In this document: positions 1 through 6,885 of the stretch, one piece after another
How positions within the stretch are numbered: the stretch's first letter is position 1
Layout of the letters: each line of letters begins with the position of its first letter
DNA from: Oscillospiraceae bacterium
Lineage (GTDB): Bacteria > Bacillota > Clostridia > Oscillospirales > JAAYXM01
DNA: 64,000 nucleotides
Direction of reading: 5' to 3'
Assembly (NCBI GenBank): GCA_017421025.1
Contig: JAFQME010000031.1
Coordinates: 1 to 64,000, forward strand
Position numbers and translations under genes: made by a program
Notes under the pieces: generated by a model
The model's input: the letters and a program-made list of their open reading frames with translations, nothing else
Told to the model about the DNA's origin: nothing
Databases searched by the model: none

Positions 1-182
1 CGAAATTCTCTCTTTTCGATGCTTTGCAGTTTTGAAGCTGAACTTTTTTGCAAAGACAAAGAAGAAAAGCACCGATTATCCTGTCGGATATCGGTGCTTT
101 TTGATGCAGTATTTGCGGAAAAGGGCGGGTCAAAACCGATTTCTCCCTAAGGGATGACGCCTTTGGCTGTCTGTTTCTTTTA
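1..182 (-). repeat. Dispersed XRE 3' module, copy A (truncated by window edge)
   Basis: Read on the minus strand, this begins at the stop codon of the XRE gene at 180-380. It shares about 90% identity over roughly 50 nt with the module at 55798-55975, from TAGGGAGAAATCGG to CTGCATCAAAAA. A perfect 8-bp hairpin follows (GCACCGAT at 69-76, ATCGGTGC at 90-97) with a T-run, so it can also end XRE transcription. After the hairpin, homology resumes (TTCTTTGTCTTTGC, then TCAAAACTGC and GCATC) and seems to run past base 1. No convincing ORF lies inside. Confidence 0.75.
163..176. repeat. 14-nt direct repeat, left copy
   Basis: TTGGCTGTCTGTTT here is identical to 781-794, in the same orientation. The two copies bracket the first XRE/lipoprotein cassette. 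The right copy is also the 3' arm of a terminator hairpin, so this could be a duplicated terminator fragment rather than a target-site or attachment duplication. Confidence 0.6.
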
Positions 183-380
183 TTCTTCGATAAACTCTGC
201 GATTTCCTCCAACTTGCAACCTAAAATTATGCACAACTGATTTAATGTATATGTGCTGACATTTTCGTTTTTGCGCAGTCGATCCAACTGTCCGCTGCTG
301 ATGCCAAACTCTTTCACCAAGCGATATTGAGAAATTCCTTTTTCTTTCATGGTATTCCACAACTTATTAAATACAATCAT
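180..380 (-). CDS. Small XRE/Cro-type HTH transcriptional regulator (cassette 1)
   Basis: This 66-residue protein is almost entirely a Cro/C1-type helix-turn-helix: ISQYRLVKEFGISSGQLDRLR forms the HTH and NVSTYTLNQLCIILGCKLEEI the scaffold helices. It resembles the short YozG-like regulators. A GGGAG-type ribosome site precedes the ATG. It is divergent from a small lipoprotein gene at 492, and a palindrome sits between the -35 and -10 of that gene, so it probably represses its neighbour. That role is inferred. Directly after its stop comes the dispersed repeat module also found after the two XRE genes near 56 kb. Confidence 0.85.
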   Translation of the reverse strand: MIVFNKLWNTMKEKGISQYRLVKEFGISSGQLDRLRKNENVSTYTLNQLCIILGCKLEEIAEFIEE

Positions 381-426
381 ATTCTAATCGCTCCCTTTGT
401 TTTTATCATATGACCGTATCTTTTTG

Positions 427-455
427 TTGACTATAGCCCATAATCGGGCTATAAT
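427..455 (+). promoter_or_regulatory. Promoter with embedded operator for the lipoprotein gene
   Basis: The -35 TTGACT (427-432) and -10 TATAAT (450-455) are separated by 17 bp. The inverted repeat TATAGCCC (432-439) / GGGCTATA (446-453) fills the spacer and overlaps both hexamers. This is a typical steric repressor site, and the divergent XRE regulator is the obvious candidate binder. Confidence 0.7.
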
Positions 456-491
456 GGAGATGCAGTTAAATTTTCAAAACGGGGCGAAATT

Positions 492-761
492 ATGCAAGCA
501 GTGAAACACTTTTTTCTGTGTCTGTTGATACTTTGTTTTTCTCTTTCCGGATGCACCTACCATACCGAACCACTGACACACGATTTTTCTGGCTCTGTTT
601 ACAAAGCCGTGCCCACAAAAACCTTTTCACGTACCATATATCGCACACCGACCGGAAAGCGATATCTTTTCAGAGCGACTTGCGGTGGGGAAAATTCTTA
701 TATGATTCCTTTGGAAACAGCTATCACCTCCGGCTTGACGCCATGTAAGAAATGCACATAA
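492..761 (+). CDS. Small lipoprotein with a CxxC-containing C-terminal domain
   Basis: This 89-residue protein has a lipoprotein signal peptide: a hydrophobic stretch from about residue 8, then the lipobox LSGC with the lipidated Cys near residue 21. The mature part contains YRTPTGKRYLF, a single Cys, and a C-terminal segment ending TPCKKCT. That layout resembles small Ada-type metal-binding domains in which a Cys and a final CxxC form a zinc site. Metal binding is therefore plausible but not proven. It is divergent from the XRE gene at 180-380 and ends in a strong terminator. Its function is unknown. Confidence 0.7.
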   Translation: MQAVKHFFLCLLILCFSLSGCTYHTEPLTHDFSGSVYKAVPTKTFSRTIYRTPTGKRYLFRATCGGENSYMIPLETAITSGLTPCKKCT

Positions 762-762
762 A

Positions 763-800
763 ACAAACAGACAGCCACTCTTGGCTGTCTGTTTGTTTTA
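763..800 (+). terminator. Rho-independent terminator
   Basis: A perfect 15-bp stem (763-777 with 782-796, loop CTCT) is followed by TTTATGG. It ends the lipoprotein gene. Its 3' arm contains the right copy of the 14-nt direct repeat. Confidence 0.85.
781..794. repeat. 14-nt direct repeat, right copy
   Basis: TTGGCTGTCTGTTT, identical to 163-176, inside the 3' arm of the terminator that follows the lipoprotein gene. Confidence 0.6.
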
Positions 801-832
801 TGGTATGATAAATAAAAAAGGTTGTTGAAGAA

Positions 833-1318
833 ATGTTGAAACTCTATGCTGATGCGTATGCCGCACTTTCCACTGTGACCCCGATTCCTGCAGATTGCGG
901 GATGCTTTGTCAAAATCGGTGTTGTCACGGAGACGAAGATCACGGCATGATTTTATTCCCGGGGGAAGCCGAATTTTTGGGGATCACCTGTAAGACACGG
1001 GAAATGAACGGAATGGAAGTCGGTTTTTTCACCTGCAACGGGACTTGCCGCCGCAACCGGCGCCCACTCTCCTGCCGAATTTACCCCTATGCTCCGTATT
1101 TCAAAGACGGGGTGCTCACCGTTCTCCCGGACCCACGTGCCAAATACGTCTGTCCGCTTCTTTCCGAAGATGCAATCGGATTTATTCAAGCAGATTTTCT
1201 AACCGCCATCAAAACCGCATTTACCGTTTTGCTCCAATCCCCCGAAATTTCCGATATGCTGGTCCGTTACAGTGAAATGCTGGATGAATACAAAAAATTT
1301 ACAGAAAAAGAGTGGTGA
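833..1318 (+). CDS. YkgJ-family cysteine-cluster (putative Zn/Fe-chelating) protein
   Basis: This 161-residue soluble protein has clustered cysteines near the N terminus (ADCGMLCQNRCCHGD), then FFTCNGTCRRNRRPLSCRIYPYAPYF. This is the pattern of the YkgJ/UPF0153 family, thought to bind zinc or iron. The spaced Cys motifs and the RPLSCRIYP signature are visible. The family has no settled biochemical role. The start is ATG at 833 with only a weak AAGG upstream. The gene ends inside a perfect 14-bp hairpin shared with the convergent kinase gene. Confidence 0.8.
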   Translation: MLKLYADAYAALSTVTPIPADCGMLCQNRCCHGDEDHGMILFPGEAEFLGITCKTREMNGMEVGFFTCNGTCRRNRRPLSCRIYPYAPYFKDGVLTVLPDPRAKYVCPLLSEDAIGFIQADFLTAIKTAFTVLLQSPEISDMLVRYSEMLDEYKKFTEKEW

Positions 1319-1336
1319 GATTTCACCACTCTTTTT
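1305..1336. terminator. Bidirectional terminator
   Basis: A perfect 14-bp stem, AAAAAGAGTGGTGA (1305-1318) with its complement at 1323-1336 and loop GATT. A/T runs on both sides let it serve the convergent genes ending at 1318 and 1336. Confidence 0.85.
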
Positions 1337-2169
1337 TATAATTCTCTCAAAAACGGCTCGAACGCCACACCTTCCAGCGGCGGGACTCCATGTTCAAAAG
1401 AAAACTCGATGGTTTTTGCCACAAATTTCGAGGTTTTGGTAAGCGCTTCGTGGGAACTCATGCCAAGGGTGAGGTATCCGCACAAAACCGATGCGAAAGT
1501 ATCCCCGGTGCCGCAATACTCACAGGAGATATGCGGACTTTCAATGACAAACCGTGCCCCTCGCAGCCGATCAATCACCACGTTTGCTACCAGGTTGCCG
1601 CACTTGACACCCGTAATAATGACCTGCTTGGGTCCGAGATCTGCCAAAGCCTCGCCAAGCGCATAAACCTCTTCGTAGGAAACACGGTCCGCATTTCCCA
1701 GATAAGGCACATCACAGAGGAGACATGCTTCGGTGAGATTCGGGGTGATGATGTCTGCATGGCGCACCAATTCCCGCATTTTGTTGCACAGTTCCTTGGT
1801 GCAGGTGGAATAAAACTCGCCATGGTCTGCCATAGCAGGGTCTACAAACAACAGAGTATCCGGCTTTTGGAAGGTTTCCACAAACTCCAAAATCGCCTCA
1901 ACCTGCTGTTCGCTGCCCAAAAAACCGGTGTAGATGGAATCAAACTCCAGATTGAGTTTCTCCCAATGAGAGGCATAGTCACGCATCCGGTCGGTAAAAT
2001 CCTCGAAGTAATACTCATCCCAACCCGTGTGGTTAGACAGGATTGCAGTGGGCAGCGGACACGCCTGAATCCCAAGTGCACTTAAGATGGGGATTGCAAC
2101 AGTGAGAGAACATCTCCCGAACCCGGATAAATCATTGATGACTGCACAACGCTTGACTGCGTGTTCCAA
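1336..2169 (-). CDS. pdxY: Pyridoxamine/pyridoxal kinase (PfkB/ribokinase superfamily)
   Basis: This 277-residue kinase should phosphorylate pyridoxal or pyridoxamine to make PLP. It begins with NDLSGFGRCSLTVAIPIL and has LPTAILSNHTG and ITPNLTEACLL. The C-terminal EYCGTGDTFASVLCGYL is the anion-hole and catalytic-Asp motif of PdxK/PdxY/ThiD-type enzymes. The start is TTG at 2169, chosen because AGGAGGTGA lies seven bases upstream. Its own promoter appears to lie just after the M23 gene. ThiD-like substrate use cannot be excluded, but the D-L-S-G-F-G start and overall length favour PdxY. Confidence 0.85.
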   Translation of the reverse strand: MEHAVKRCAVINDLSGFGRCSLTVAIPILSALGIQACPLPTAILSNHTGWDEYYFEDFTDRMRDYASHWEKLNLEFDSIYTGFLGSEQQVEAILEFVETFQKPDTLLFVDPAMADHGEFYSTCTKELCNKMRELVRHADIITPNLTEACLLCDVPYLGNADRVSYEEVYALGEALADLGPKQVIITGVKCGNLVANVVIDRLRGARFVIESPHISCEYCGTGDTFASVLCGYLTLGMSSHEALTKTSKFVAKTIEFSFEHGVPPLEGVAFEPFLREL

Positions 2170-2202
2170 AACTGCTCACCTCCTTTTTTGTATTATACAA
2201 CG

Positions 2203-2239
2203 AATCGGCAGCAAACACAATGTTTGCCGCCGATTTTTC
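2203..2239. terminator. Hairpin between the M23 gene and the kinase gene
   Basis: Arms 2203-2217 and 2221-2235 pair with one A-C mismatch. The T-run is on the plus side; on the minus side, the direction of the flanking genes, the U-tract is weak. A TATAAT-like -10 for the kinase follows on the minus strand. Confidence 0.55.
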
Positions 2240-2241
2240 CT

Positions 2242-3867
2242 TTAAGAAATATAGCGCCACGGGTTGACATTCTTGCCGTTGACTCGGACTTCGAAATGGC
2301 AATGCGGACCGGTGCTGCGACCGGTGCTGCCCACCGATGCGATGCGCTGACCGCGAGAGACTTTTTGCCCGACACGGACCGAAAGTTTGGAGTTATGCGC
2401 ATAGTAGGTGCTGAGTCCGTTTCCATGGCTGATGATGACCAAGTTTCCGAAATCACCTTTCCAGCCTGCGAATGTAACGGTGCCGCCGTCGGAAGCACGA
2501 ACCGGAGTCCCCGCAGAGGTAGCAAGGTCAACCCCGGTATGGAAGCCGCTCTTGCGATAGCCGTAATCCGAATACACGATTGCGCCGCTGACCGGGCGAA
2601 TCATCTTTCCGGTTGCAAGACCGTCGCCCGATGCGCTGATGCCCCGGACAGACGGGAGTTTCTTGGTACCGACTTCGACCACTTCATCCACCGGCTGCTT
2701 CAACACTTCATAGGACACCTGCTCGGTGGCAACTTTTTCGCCGTTTACAAAGGTGTTTTTCGCTGTGACACGGGCATTTCCCGGAACACCCTTTTTCTGC
2801 ACCCGCTTGGTGCCGACATAAAGGGAATCGGTTTTGGTTTCCACTGTTTTGTATGCAACGGATTCCACAGTGGTTTCCTGCATGATATGCTCCACTTCGA
2901 GATACGGCAGTGCCGCACTGACCAAAAGGCGATTGCCACGGCGCAGGGAAACGCCGTCGTTCATCTCTTTTAACTGCTCAACAGAAAGACCGTTTTCTTG
3001 TGCAATTGCTTCCCAAGTATCGCCACGGCGCACGGTATAGTAATGGTCCTCGGTGATATTGGCGGAAAGCTGCTCAAGGATCGCGGTATCCGACTTGAGA
3101 AGCGAGGTTTCCGCAACGGTTTTCTCAATTCTCACTTCACGGTTGAATGAGGTTTTCAGCAGAGTCCCCTGCTCGGAAACCGCATGGAATCCGTCAAGCA
3201 AACGCTGCAAGTTTTCTTTCTGGTAACTTGCACCAACCACCTCACCGTCCACGGTAAGGACATACAACTCGGAAATCTCGCTGACCGCTTCGACCAGCTT
3301 CTTTTCCACAGCGGCAGGGTCTAACACACGGTCACGCTCTACCAAACCGAATGTGAGCTTGGTATTCGGCTGAAGTCCGTACGGACGGCCCAGTGCTGCA
3401 CTCACTTGAGCTTCAACATTTTTGACCGCAAGGTTTAAGTCCTCTGCGTTCATGATATAGCCGACTTCTTCCCCGTTGATGCTGAGAGAAAAGCCCAAGC
3501 CGAACAGGGTTGTGGAAATTGCGGCAACGGTGAGTGATGCCATCAAGCATGCTGCGGTGATGCGGTTTGCCTTCAGCCGTGCCAAAGAAACTCGTGCTTC
3601 ATGCGCTGCACAAACGGTTTCAAGCCACAACCACTGCGCACCCTTGACGCAGACATCCGTAAAGGCAAATGTATATAATGCGGCGGGGATCAAAATGCGC
3701 TTCTTGCAAACTCTGCTGAGCGCAACCAAACGCCCGGAGATGCGATAACTCCAACGGGCAAACCGATCCCAAAGCTTTGCCCCAAACGACGGCACAGAAC
3801 GCTGCTCTGCCCGGGCTTCAAACCGGATTTCAACAGAAGTCTCTTCATTGTTTGACTTTCTCGCCAT
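2242..3867 (-). CDS. Membrane-anchored M23 metallopeptidase with LysM and G5 domains
   Basis: This 541-residue cell-wall protein has a basic cytosolic N terminus and a membrane span near residues 105-127. A LysM domain follows at about 277-317 (YYTVRRGDTWEAIAQENGLS), a G5 domain at about 327-402, and a C-terminal M23 domain at about 440-535. The zinc ligands are all present: H443 and D447 (HTGVD), and the HxH H522/H524 (PHCHFE). H491 is the likely catalytic His. It probably cleaves peptidoglycan cross-bridges or stem peptides at the surface. A good promoter precedes it. Confidence 0.9.
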   Translation of the reverse strand: MARKSNNEETSVEIRFEARAEQRSVPSFGAKLWDRFARWSYRISGRLVALSRVCKKRILIPAALYTFAFTDVCVKGAQWLWLETVCAAHEARVSLARLKANRITAACLMASLTVAAISTTLFGLGFSLSINGEEVGYIMNAEDLNLAVKNVEAQVSAALGRPYGLQPNTKLTFGLVERDRVLDPAAVEKKLVEAVSEISELYVLTVDGEVVGASYQKENLQRLLDGFHAVSEQGTLLKTSFNREVRIEKTVAETSLLKSDTAILEQLSANITEDHYYTVRRGDTWEAIAQENGLSVEQLKEMNDGVSLRRGNRLLVSAALPYLEVEHIMQETTVESVAYKTVETKTDSLYVGTKRVQKKGVPGNARVTAKNTFVNGEKVATEQVSYEVLKQPVDEVVEVGTKKLPSVRGISASGDGLATGKMIRPVSGAIVYSDYGYRKSGFHTGVDLATSAGTPVRASDGGTVTFAGWKGDFGNLVIISHGNGLSTYYAHNSKLSVRVGQKVSRGQRIASVGSTGRSTGPHCHFEVRVNGKNVNPWRYIS

Positions 3868-3910
3868 ACGATCCCCTCCTTTCGGTTACATTTGGTAACA
3901 AACCTGTAAC

Positions 3911-3939
3911 AGTGTACAACATTTTGGTTTCAATGTCAA
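3911..3939 (-). promoter_or_regulatory. Promoter of the M23 peptidase gene
   Basis: On the minus strand, a perfect -35 TTGACA (3934-3939) and a -10 TACACT (3911-3916) are 17 bp apart, shortly upstream of the start at 3867. Confidence 0.65.
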
Positions 3940-3992
3940 GTGTTTTTGCGTTTTTTTCCACGCACACATTGTGTTTTTTTTCATATAGTGAT

Positions 3993-4016
3993 AGCGAGAA
4001 TCCTCTCGCTGTTTTT
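3993..4016 (+). promoter_or_regulatory. Terminator-like leader hairpin before feoA
   Basis: AGCGAGA (3993-3999) pairs with TCTCGCT (4004-4010) and is followed by GTTTTT. The feoA Shine-Dalgarno AGGAG begins immediately after the T-run. It can act as an attenuator or as the terminator of upstream transcription. Confidence 0.6.
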
Positions 4017-4028
4017 AGGAGCGATTAC

Positions 4029-4265
4029 ATGGAACAAACACCCTTAAATTGTTTGGAGATCGGCACAACGGCAACCGTATCCGACCTCACTGCAGAAGGG
4101 ATTCTGCGCCAACGGATGCTGGACCTCGGGCTGATTGCGGGAACGCCGGTCTCAGCCGTGCTTTCCGGTCCGTTTGGGGACCCGACCGCATATGAGATCC
4201 GGGGTGCGGTGATTGCATTGCGAGGCGAGGATGCCGCACAAATCCTGGTTTCTCCAAACCCTTAA
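4029..4265 (+). CDS. feoA: Ferrous iron transport protein FeoA
   Basis: This 78-residue SH3-like cytosolic partner of FeoB contains the family signatures LTAEGILRQRMLDLGLIAGTPV and a C-terminal EIRGAVIALRGEDAAQILV. ATG at 4029 was chosen because AGGAG lies just upstream and because the longer in-frame extension lacks homology. A gap of 49 bases, containing a strong hairpin, separates it from feoB. FeoA is thought to regulate or assemble the FeoB transporter. No feoC is seen. Confidence 0.92.
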   Translation: MEQTPLNCLEIGTTATVSDLTAEGILRQRMLDLGLIAGTPVSAVLSGPFGDPTAYEIRGAVIALRGEDAAQILVSPNP

Positions 4266-4271
4266 ATCTCC

Positions 4272-4301
4272 GGGCGAGGAAGGAGTCTCCTCGCCCGTTT
4301 T
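4272..4301 (+). promoter_or_regulatory. Perfect hairpin with U-tract between feoA and feoB
   Basis: GGGCGAGGA (4272-4280) pairs perfectly with TCCTCGCCC (4288-4296), followed by GTTTTT. The feoB Shine-Dalgarno GGAGG (4303-4307) starts at once. It looks like an intercistronic attenuator that would lower feoB relative to feoA. Confidence 0.7.
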
Positions 4302-4314
4302 TGGAGGCGTTTTG

Positions 4315-6156
4315 ATGAGTCATATCCAATCGGAATACACGGTCGCACTGGCAGGAAACCCCAACGTGGGAAAAAGTACGGTGTTCAATGCACTGACCGG
4401 GATGCATCAACACACGGGGAATTGGTCGGGAAAAACCGTGAGTGTTGCAAAAGGTGTCTATACATATCATCAAGCCCGATATGTGCTGACCGATCTTCCC
4501 GGCACGTACTCCCTCTCGTCCGCCTCACCCGAAGAAGAGGTTGCACGGGATTTTCTTACCGACGGCGCTTATGAGGCGGTGGTTGTGGTGGCAGACGCTA
4601 CTTGTCTGGAGCGAAATCTGAATTTGACATTACAGATTCTTTCTGTCACATCCCGTGTTGTTTTGTGCGTCAATTTACTTGATGAAGCGAAAAAAAAGAA
4701 CATTTTTGTGGATTTGGATACACTTTCCAAAGAACTTGGCATCCCGGTTGTGGGAGCAAGTGCCCGTGGCGGAGTCGGACTCAACGCACTCAAAGATGCG
4801 GTTGCGCTGATGTGTTCTTCTCCCGAGCCAGCGCAAAAATTTCCACCCATGTCCTCGGAGGAAACCGTGAAAACAGCAGAAACGATTGCAAAAGTTTGCG
4901 TTTCGTTTGCGCCGTCAAAACGCCGCACCCTGGATCGCAAAATTGACCGCTTCCTCACTTCGAAATACACAGGAATCCCCGTGATGCTGGGGCTTTTGGG
5001 CGTGGTGTTGTGGATCACGATTGTGGGTGCAAACTACCCTTCTTCCTATTTAATGCGACTGTTTCAAGCTCTTGAACCGACCCTGTTTCAAGCGTTGACC
5101 GCACTCGGACTTCCGCCGAGTGTTGTGCTCGCACTTTCAGCGGGAATGTTTCGCACCTTGGGTTGGGTGATTGCGGTCATGCTCCCGCCCATGGCAATCT
5201 TTTTCCCGCTCTTTACCCTGCTCGAGGATGTCGGGTATCTCCCACGCATTGCATTTAACTTAGATCGGGTCTTCTGCCGTGCGGGAGCCCACGGCAAGCA
5301 AGCACTCACCATGTGTATGGGCTTTGGTTGTAACGCTTGCGGGGTCACGGGTTGCCGCATCATCGATTCCCCTCGGGAACGTCTGATTGCGATTCTGACC
5401 AATGTCTTTGTCCCGTGTAACGGACGGTTTCCCACTTTGATTGCGCTCATCACCATGTTCTTTGCGGGACAGATTGTTTCCCCCATGCAAACGGTGGTCT
5501 CTGCACTGCTTCTCACGCTCACCATCCTGTTGGGAATCGGGATTACTTTTCTGGTCTCACGCTTGCTCTCAAGCACCTTACTGCGTGGAGTTTCCTCCTC
5601 ATTTGTCCTGGAGTTACCCCCTTATCGCCGCCCGCAAGTCGGGAAGGTGTTGGTGCGCTCGGTTTTTGACCGTACCCTGTTTGTCTTGGGGCGGGCGGTT
5701 GTGGTTTCCGCTCCTGCAGGACTGCTTCTTTGGGTGCTTTCCAATGTCAACGCAAACGGTGTCAGTCTTCTTTCCCACCTCACCGGATTTTTTGAGCCAT
5801 TTGGGCGTGCCATTGGGTTGGACGGGGTGATCCTGACCGGATTTCTCCTTGGCTTTCCCGCAAACGAGATCGTGCTTCCCATTATCATGATGTGTTATCT
5901 TTCCACCGGAAGCCTTGCCGAATATGAAAGCCTCTCCGCACTCCGCACGATTTTGACCCAAAACGGCTGGACCACGCTCACCGCACTCAATACCATCCTC
6001 TTTTCCCTTTGCCATTTCCCCTGCGCCACCACTTGTCAAACCATTCGAAAAGAAACGGGCAGTTGGCGATGGACCCTCGTGTCGTTTTTACTGCCCACCG
6101 CAGTCGGGATTTTACTGTGTATTCTCACCACTACACTTGCTCGGCTGTTTGGCTGA
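4315..6156 (+). CDS. feoB: Ferrous iron transporter FeoB
   Basis: This 613-residue protein imports Fe2+. Its N-terminal G domain has G1 GNPNVGKS (14-21), G3 DLPG (60-63), G4 NLLD (120-123) and GASARGGVG. The membrane part contains two Gate regions, with FGCNACGVTGCRI and IFVPCNGRFPT-like cysteine motifs typical of FeoB. The start at 4315 is set by GGAGG seven bases upstream; an upstream in-frame ATG overlaps feoA and is unlikely. The protein is somewhat short for the family but complete. A hairpin before the gene suggests attenuation. Confidence 0.95.
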   Translation: MSHIQSEYTVALAGNPNVGKSTVFNALTGMHQHTGNWSGKTVSVAKGVYTYHQARYVLTDLPGTYSLSSASPEEEVARDFLTDGAYEAVVVVADATCLERNLNLTLQILSVTSRVVLCVNLLDEAKKKNIFVDLDTLSKELGIPVVGASARGGVGLNALKDAVALMCSSPEPAQKFPPMSSEETVKTAETIAKVCVSFAPSKRRTLDRKIDRFLTSKYTGIPVMLGLLGVVLWITIVGANYPSSYLMRLFQALEPTLFQALTALGLPPSVVLALSAGMFRTLGWVIAVMLPPMAIFFPLFTLLEDVGYLPRIAFNLDRVFCRAGAHGKQALTMCMGFGCNACGVTGCRIIDSPRERLIAILTNVFVPCNGRFPTLIALITMFFAGQIVSPMQTVVSALLLTLTILLGIGITFLVSRLLSSTLLRGVSSSFVLELPPYRRPQVGKVLVRSVFDRTLFVLGRAVVVSAPAGLLLWVLSNVNANGVSLLSHLTGFFEPFGRAIGLDGVILTGFLLGFPANEIVLPIIMMCYLSTGSLAEYESLSALRTILTQNGWTTLTALNTILFSLCHFPCATTCQTIRKETGSWRWTLVSFLLPTAVGILLCILTTTLARLFG

Positions 6157-6161
6157 CATAG

Positions 6162-6193
6162 CAATCCCCCCGACCCTAAGGCCGGGGGGATTG
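6162..6193. terminator. Terminator between feoB and the TetR gene
   Basis: A 14-bp stem, CAATCCCCCCGACC with GGCCGGGGGGATTG, has one mismatch. It lies between the convergent ends at 6156 and 6198. The T-runs are short. Confidence 0.7.
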
Positions 6194-6197
6194 TTCA

Positions 6198-6755
6198 TCA
6201 AACCGCCAAATAAAAGTATTCAGTGAGGGTTTCCGGGGACTCTTTTCTACCGGTTTCCAACCAAAAACGCAATGTTTGAATAAACACCGATGCAATGTGG
6301 TCGATCCAGAATTCCTCGGGAAGTTTCTCGCTTTTGCGATTTTCAAACATCGGCAATTGACTCTGTACGATTTCTTTGAGCTGCTCGGTAAAATACCGTA
6401 AGAACAAGTCATGATTGCAGGAAAGCAGCTTCAAAATATGGTTGTCATTTCTCATCAAATGGGAAAACAAATGCAAAAAAACCGAGTCGGGCGGATCACA
6501 TTGGAATAAATGATGGTGTTCGCCCTCGGGTTCTCTCAGTGCATCAAACACATGGCAGAACAAATCCTCGCACAATTCCTTTAAGAGAAACTCTTTTGTC
6601 TCAAAATGTGCGTAAAAGGTCGCTCTCCCCACATCTGCTTTTTCAATGATCTCGCCCACGGTGATTTTCCCAAAATCTTTCTGCGACAGCAGTTCGATCA
6701 ATGCAGAAAAAATCGCTTCCCGTGTTTTTCTTTGACGGCGATCCAACTTTTCCAT
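6198..6755 (-). CDS. TetR/AcrR-family repressor
   Basis: This 185-residue protein starts MEKLDRRQRKTREAIFSALIEL. An HTH at about residues 31-50 (ITVGEIIEKADVGRATFYAHF) is the classic TetR signature. ATG at 6755 is supported by GGGAGGA just upstream; the longer reading lacks an ATG in good context. It is divergent from a CDF metal exporter, and two related palindromes flank the shared promoters. It therefore probably represses itself and the exporter and responds to a metal or another ligand. The ligand is unknown. Confidence 0.88.
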   Translation of the reverse strand: MEKLDRRQRKTREAIFSALIELLSQKDFGKITVGEIIEKADVGRATFYAHFETKEFLLKELCEDLFCHVFDALREPEGEHHHLFQCDPPDSVFLHLFSHLMRNDNHILKLLSCNHDLFLRYFTEQLKEIVQSQLPMFENRKSEKLPEEFWIDHIASVFIQTLRFWLETGRKESPETLTEYFYLAV

Positions 6756-6770
6756 ACAGTTCCTCCCGTT

Positions 6771-6786
6771 TGTTCGGTATCGGACA
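6771..6786. promoter_or_regulatory. Operator 1 in the TetR/CDF intergenic region
   Basis: TGTTCGGTATCGGACA matches its own reverse complement at 12 of 16 positions. It lies just downstream of the predicted TetR transcription start. Its first ten bases recur inverted in operator 2. Confidence 0.65.
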
Positions 6787-6804
6787 TTCCAAAATCTCTG
6801 ACTC

Positions 6805-6844
6805 TTGTTTTTCTGATTATAACACATATAATAGGAAACAACAA
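6805..6844. promoter_or_regulatory. Overlapping divergent promoters for tetR and the CDF exporter
   Basis: Plus strand: TTGTTT (6805-6810), 16 bp, TATAAT (6827-6832). Minus strand: TTGTTG (complement of 6839-6844), 17 bp, TATAAT (complement of 6816-6821). The two promoters interlock, so one repressor could shut both. Confidence 0.7.
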
Positions 6845-6859
6845 GTTCTATACCGAACA
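6845..6859. promoter_or_regulatory. Operator 2 in the TetR/CDF intergenic region
   Basis: GTTCTATACCGAAC is a 10-of-14 palindrome, and ATACCGAACA (6850-6859) is the exact inverse of TGTTCGGTAT at 6771-6780. It sits just downstream of the exporter's predicted start site. Confidence 0.65.
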
Positions 6860-6885
6860 GATTGTTCAATAAACAGGAGGCTGTT

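Noticed and set aside
130-360. 76-aa minus-strand ORF overlapping the first XRE gene
   Set aside because: It is a different frame of the XRE gene plus repeat module, with no family signal.
4213-4314. Upstream ATG as the feoB start
   Set aside because: It overlaps feoA and the intergenic hairpin; the start at 4315 has a good ribosome site and family fit.
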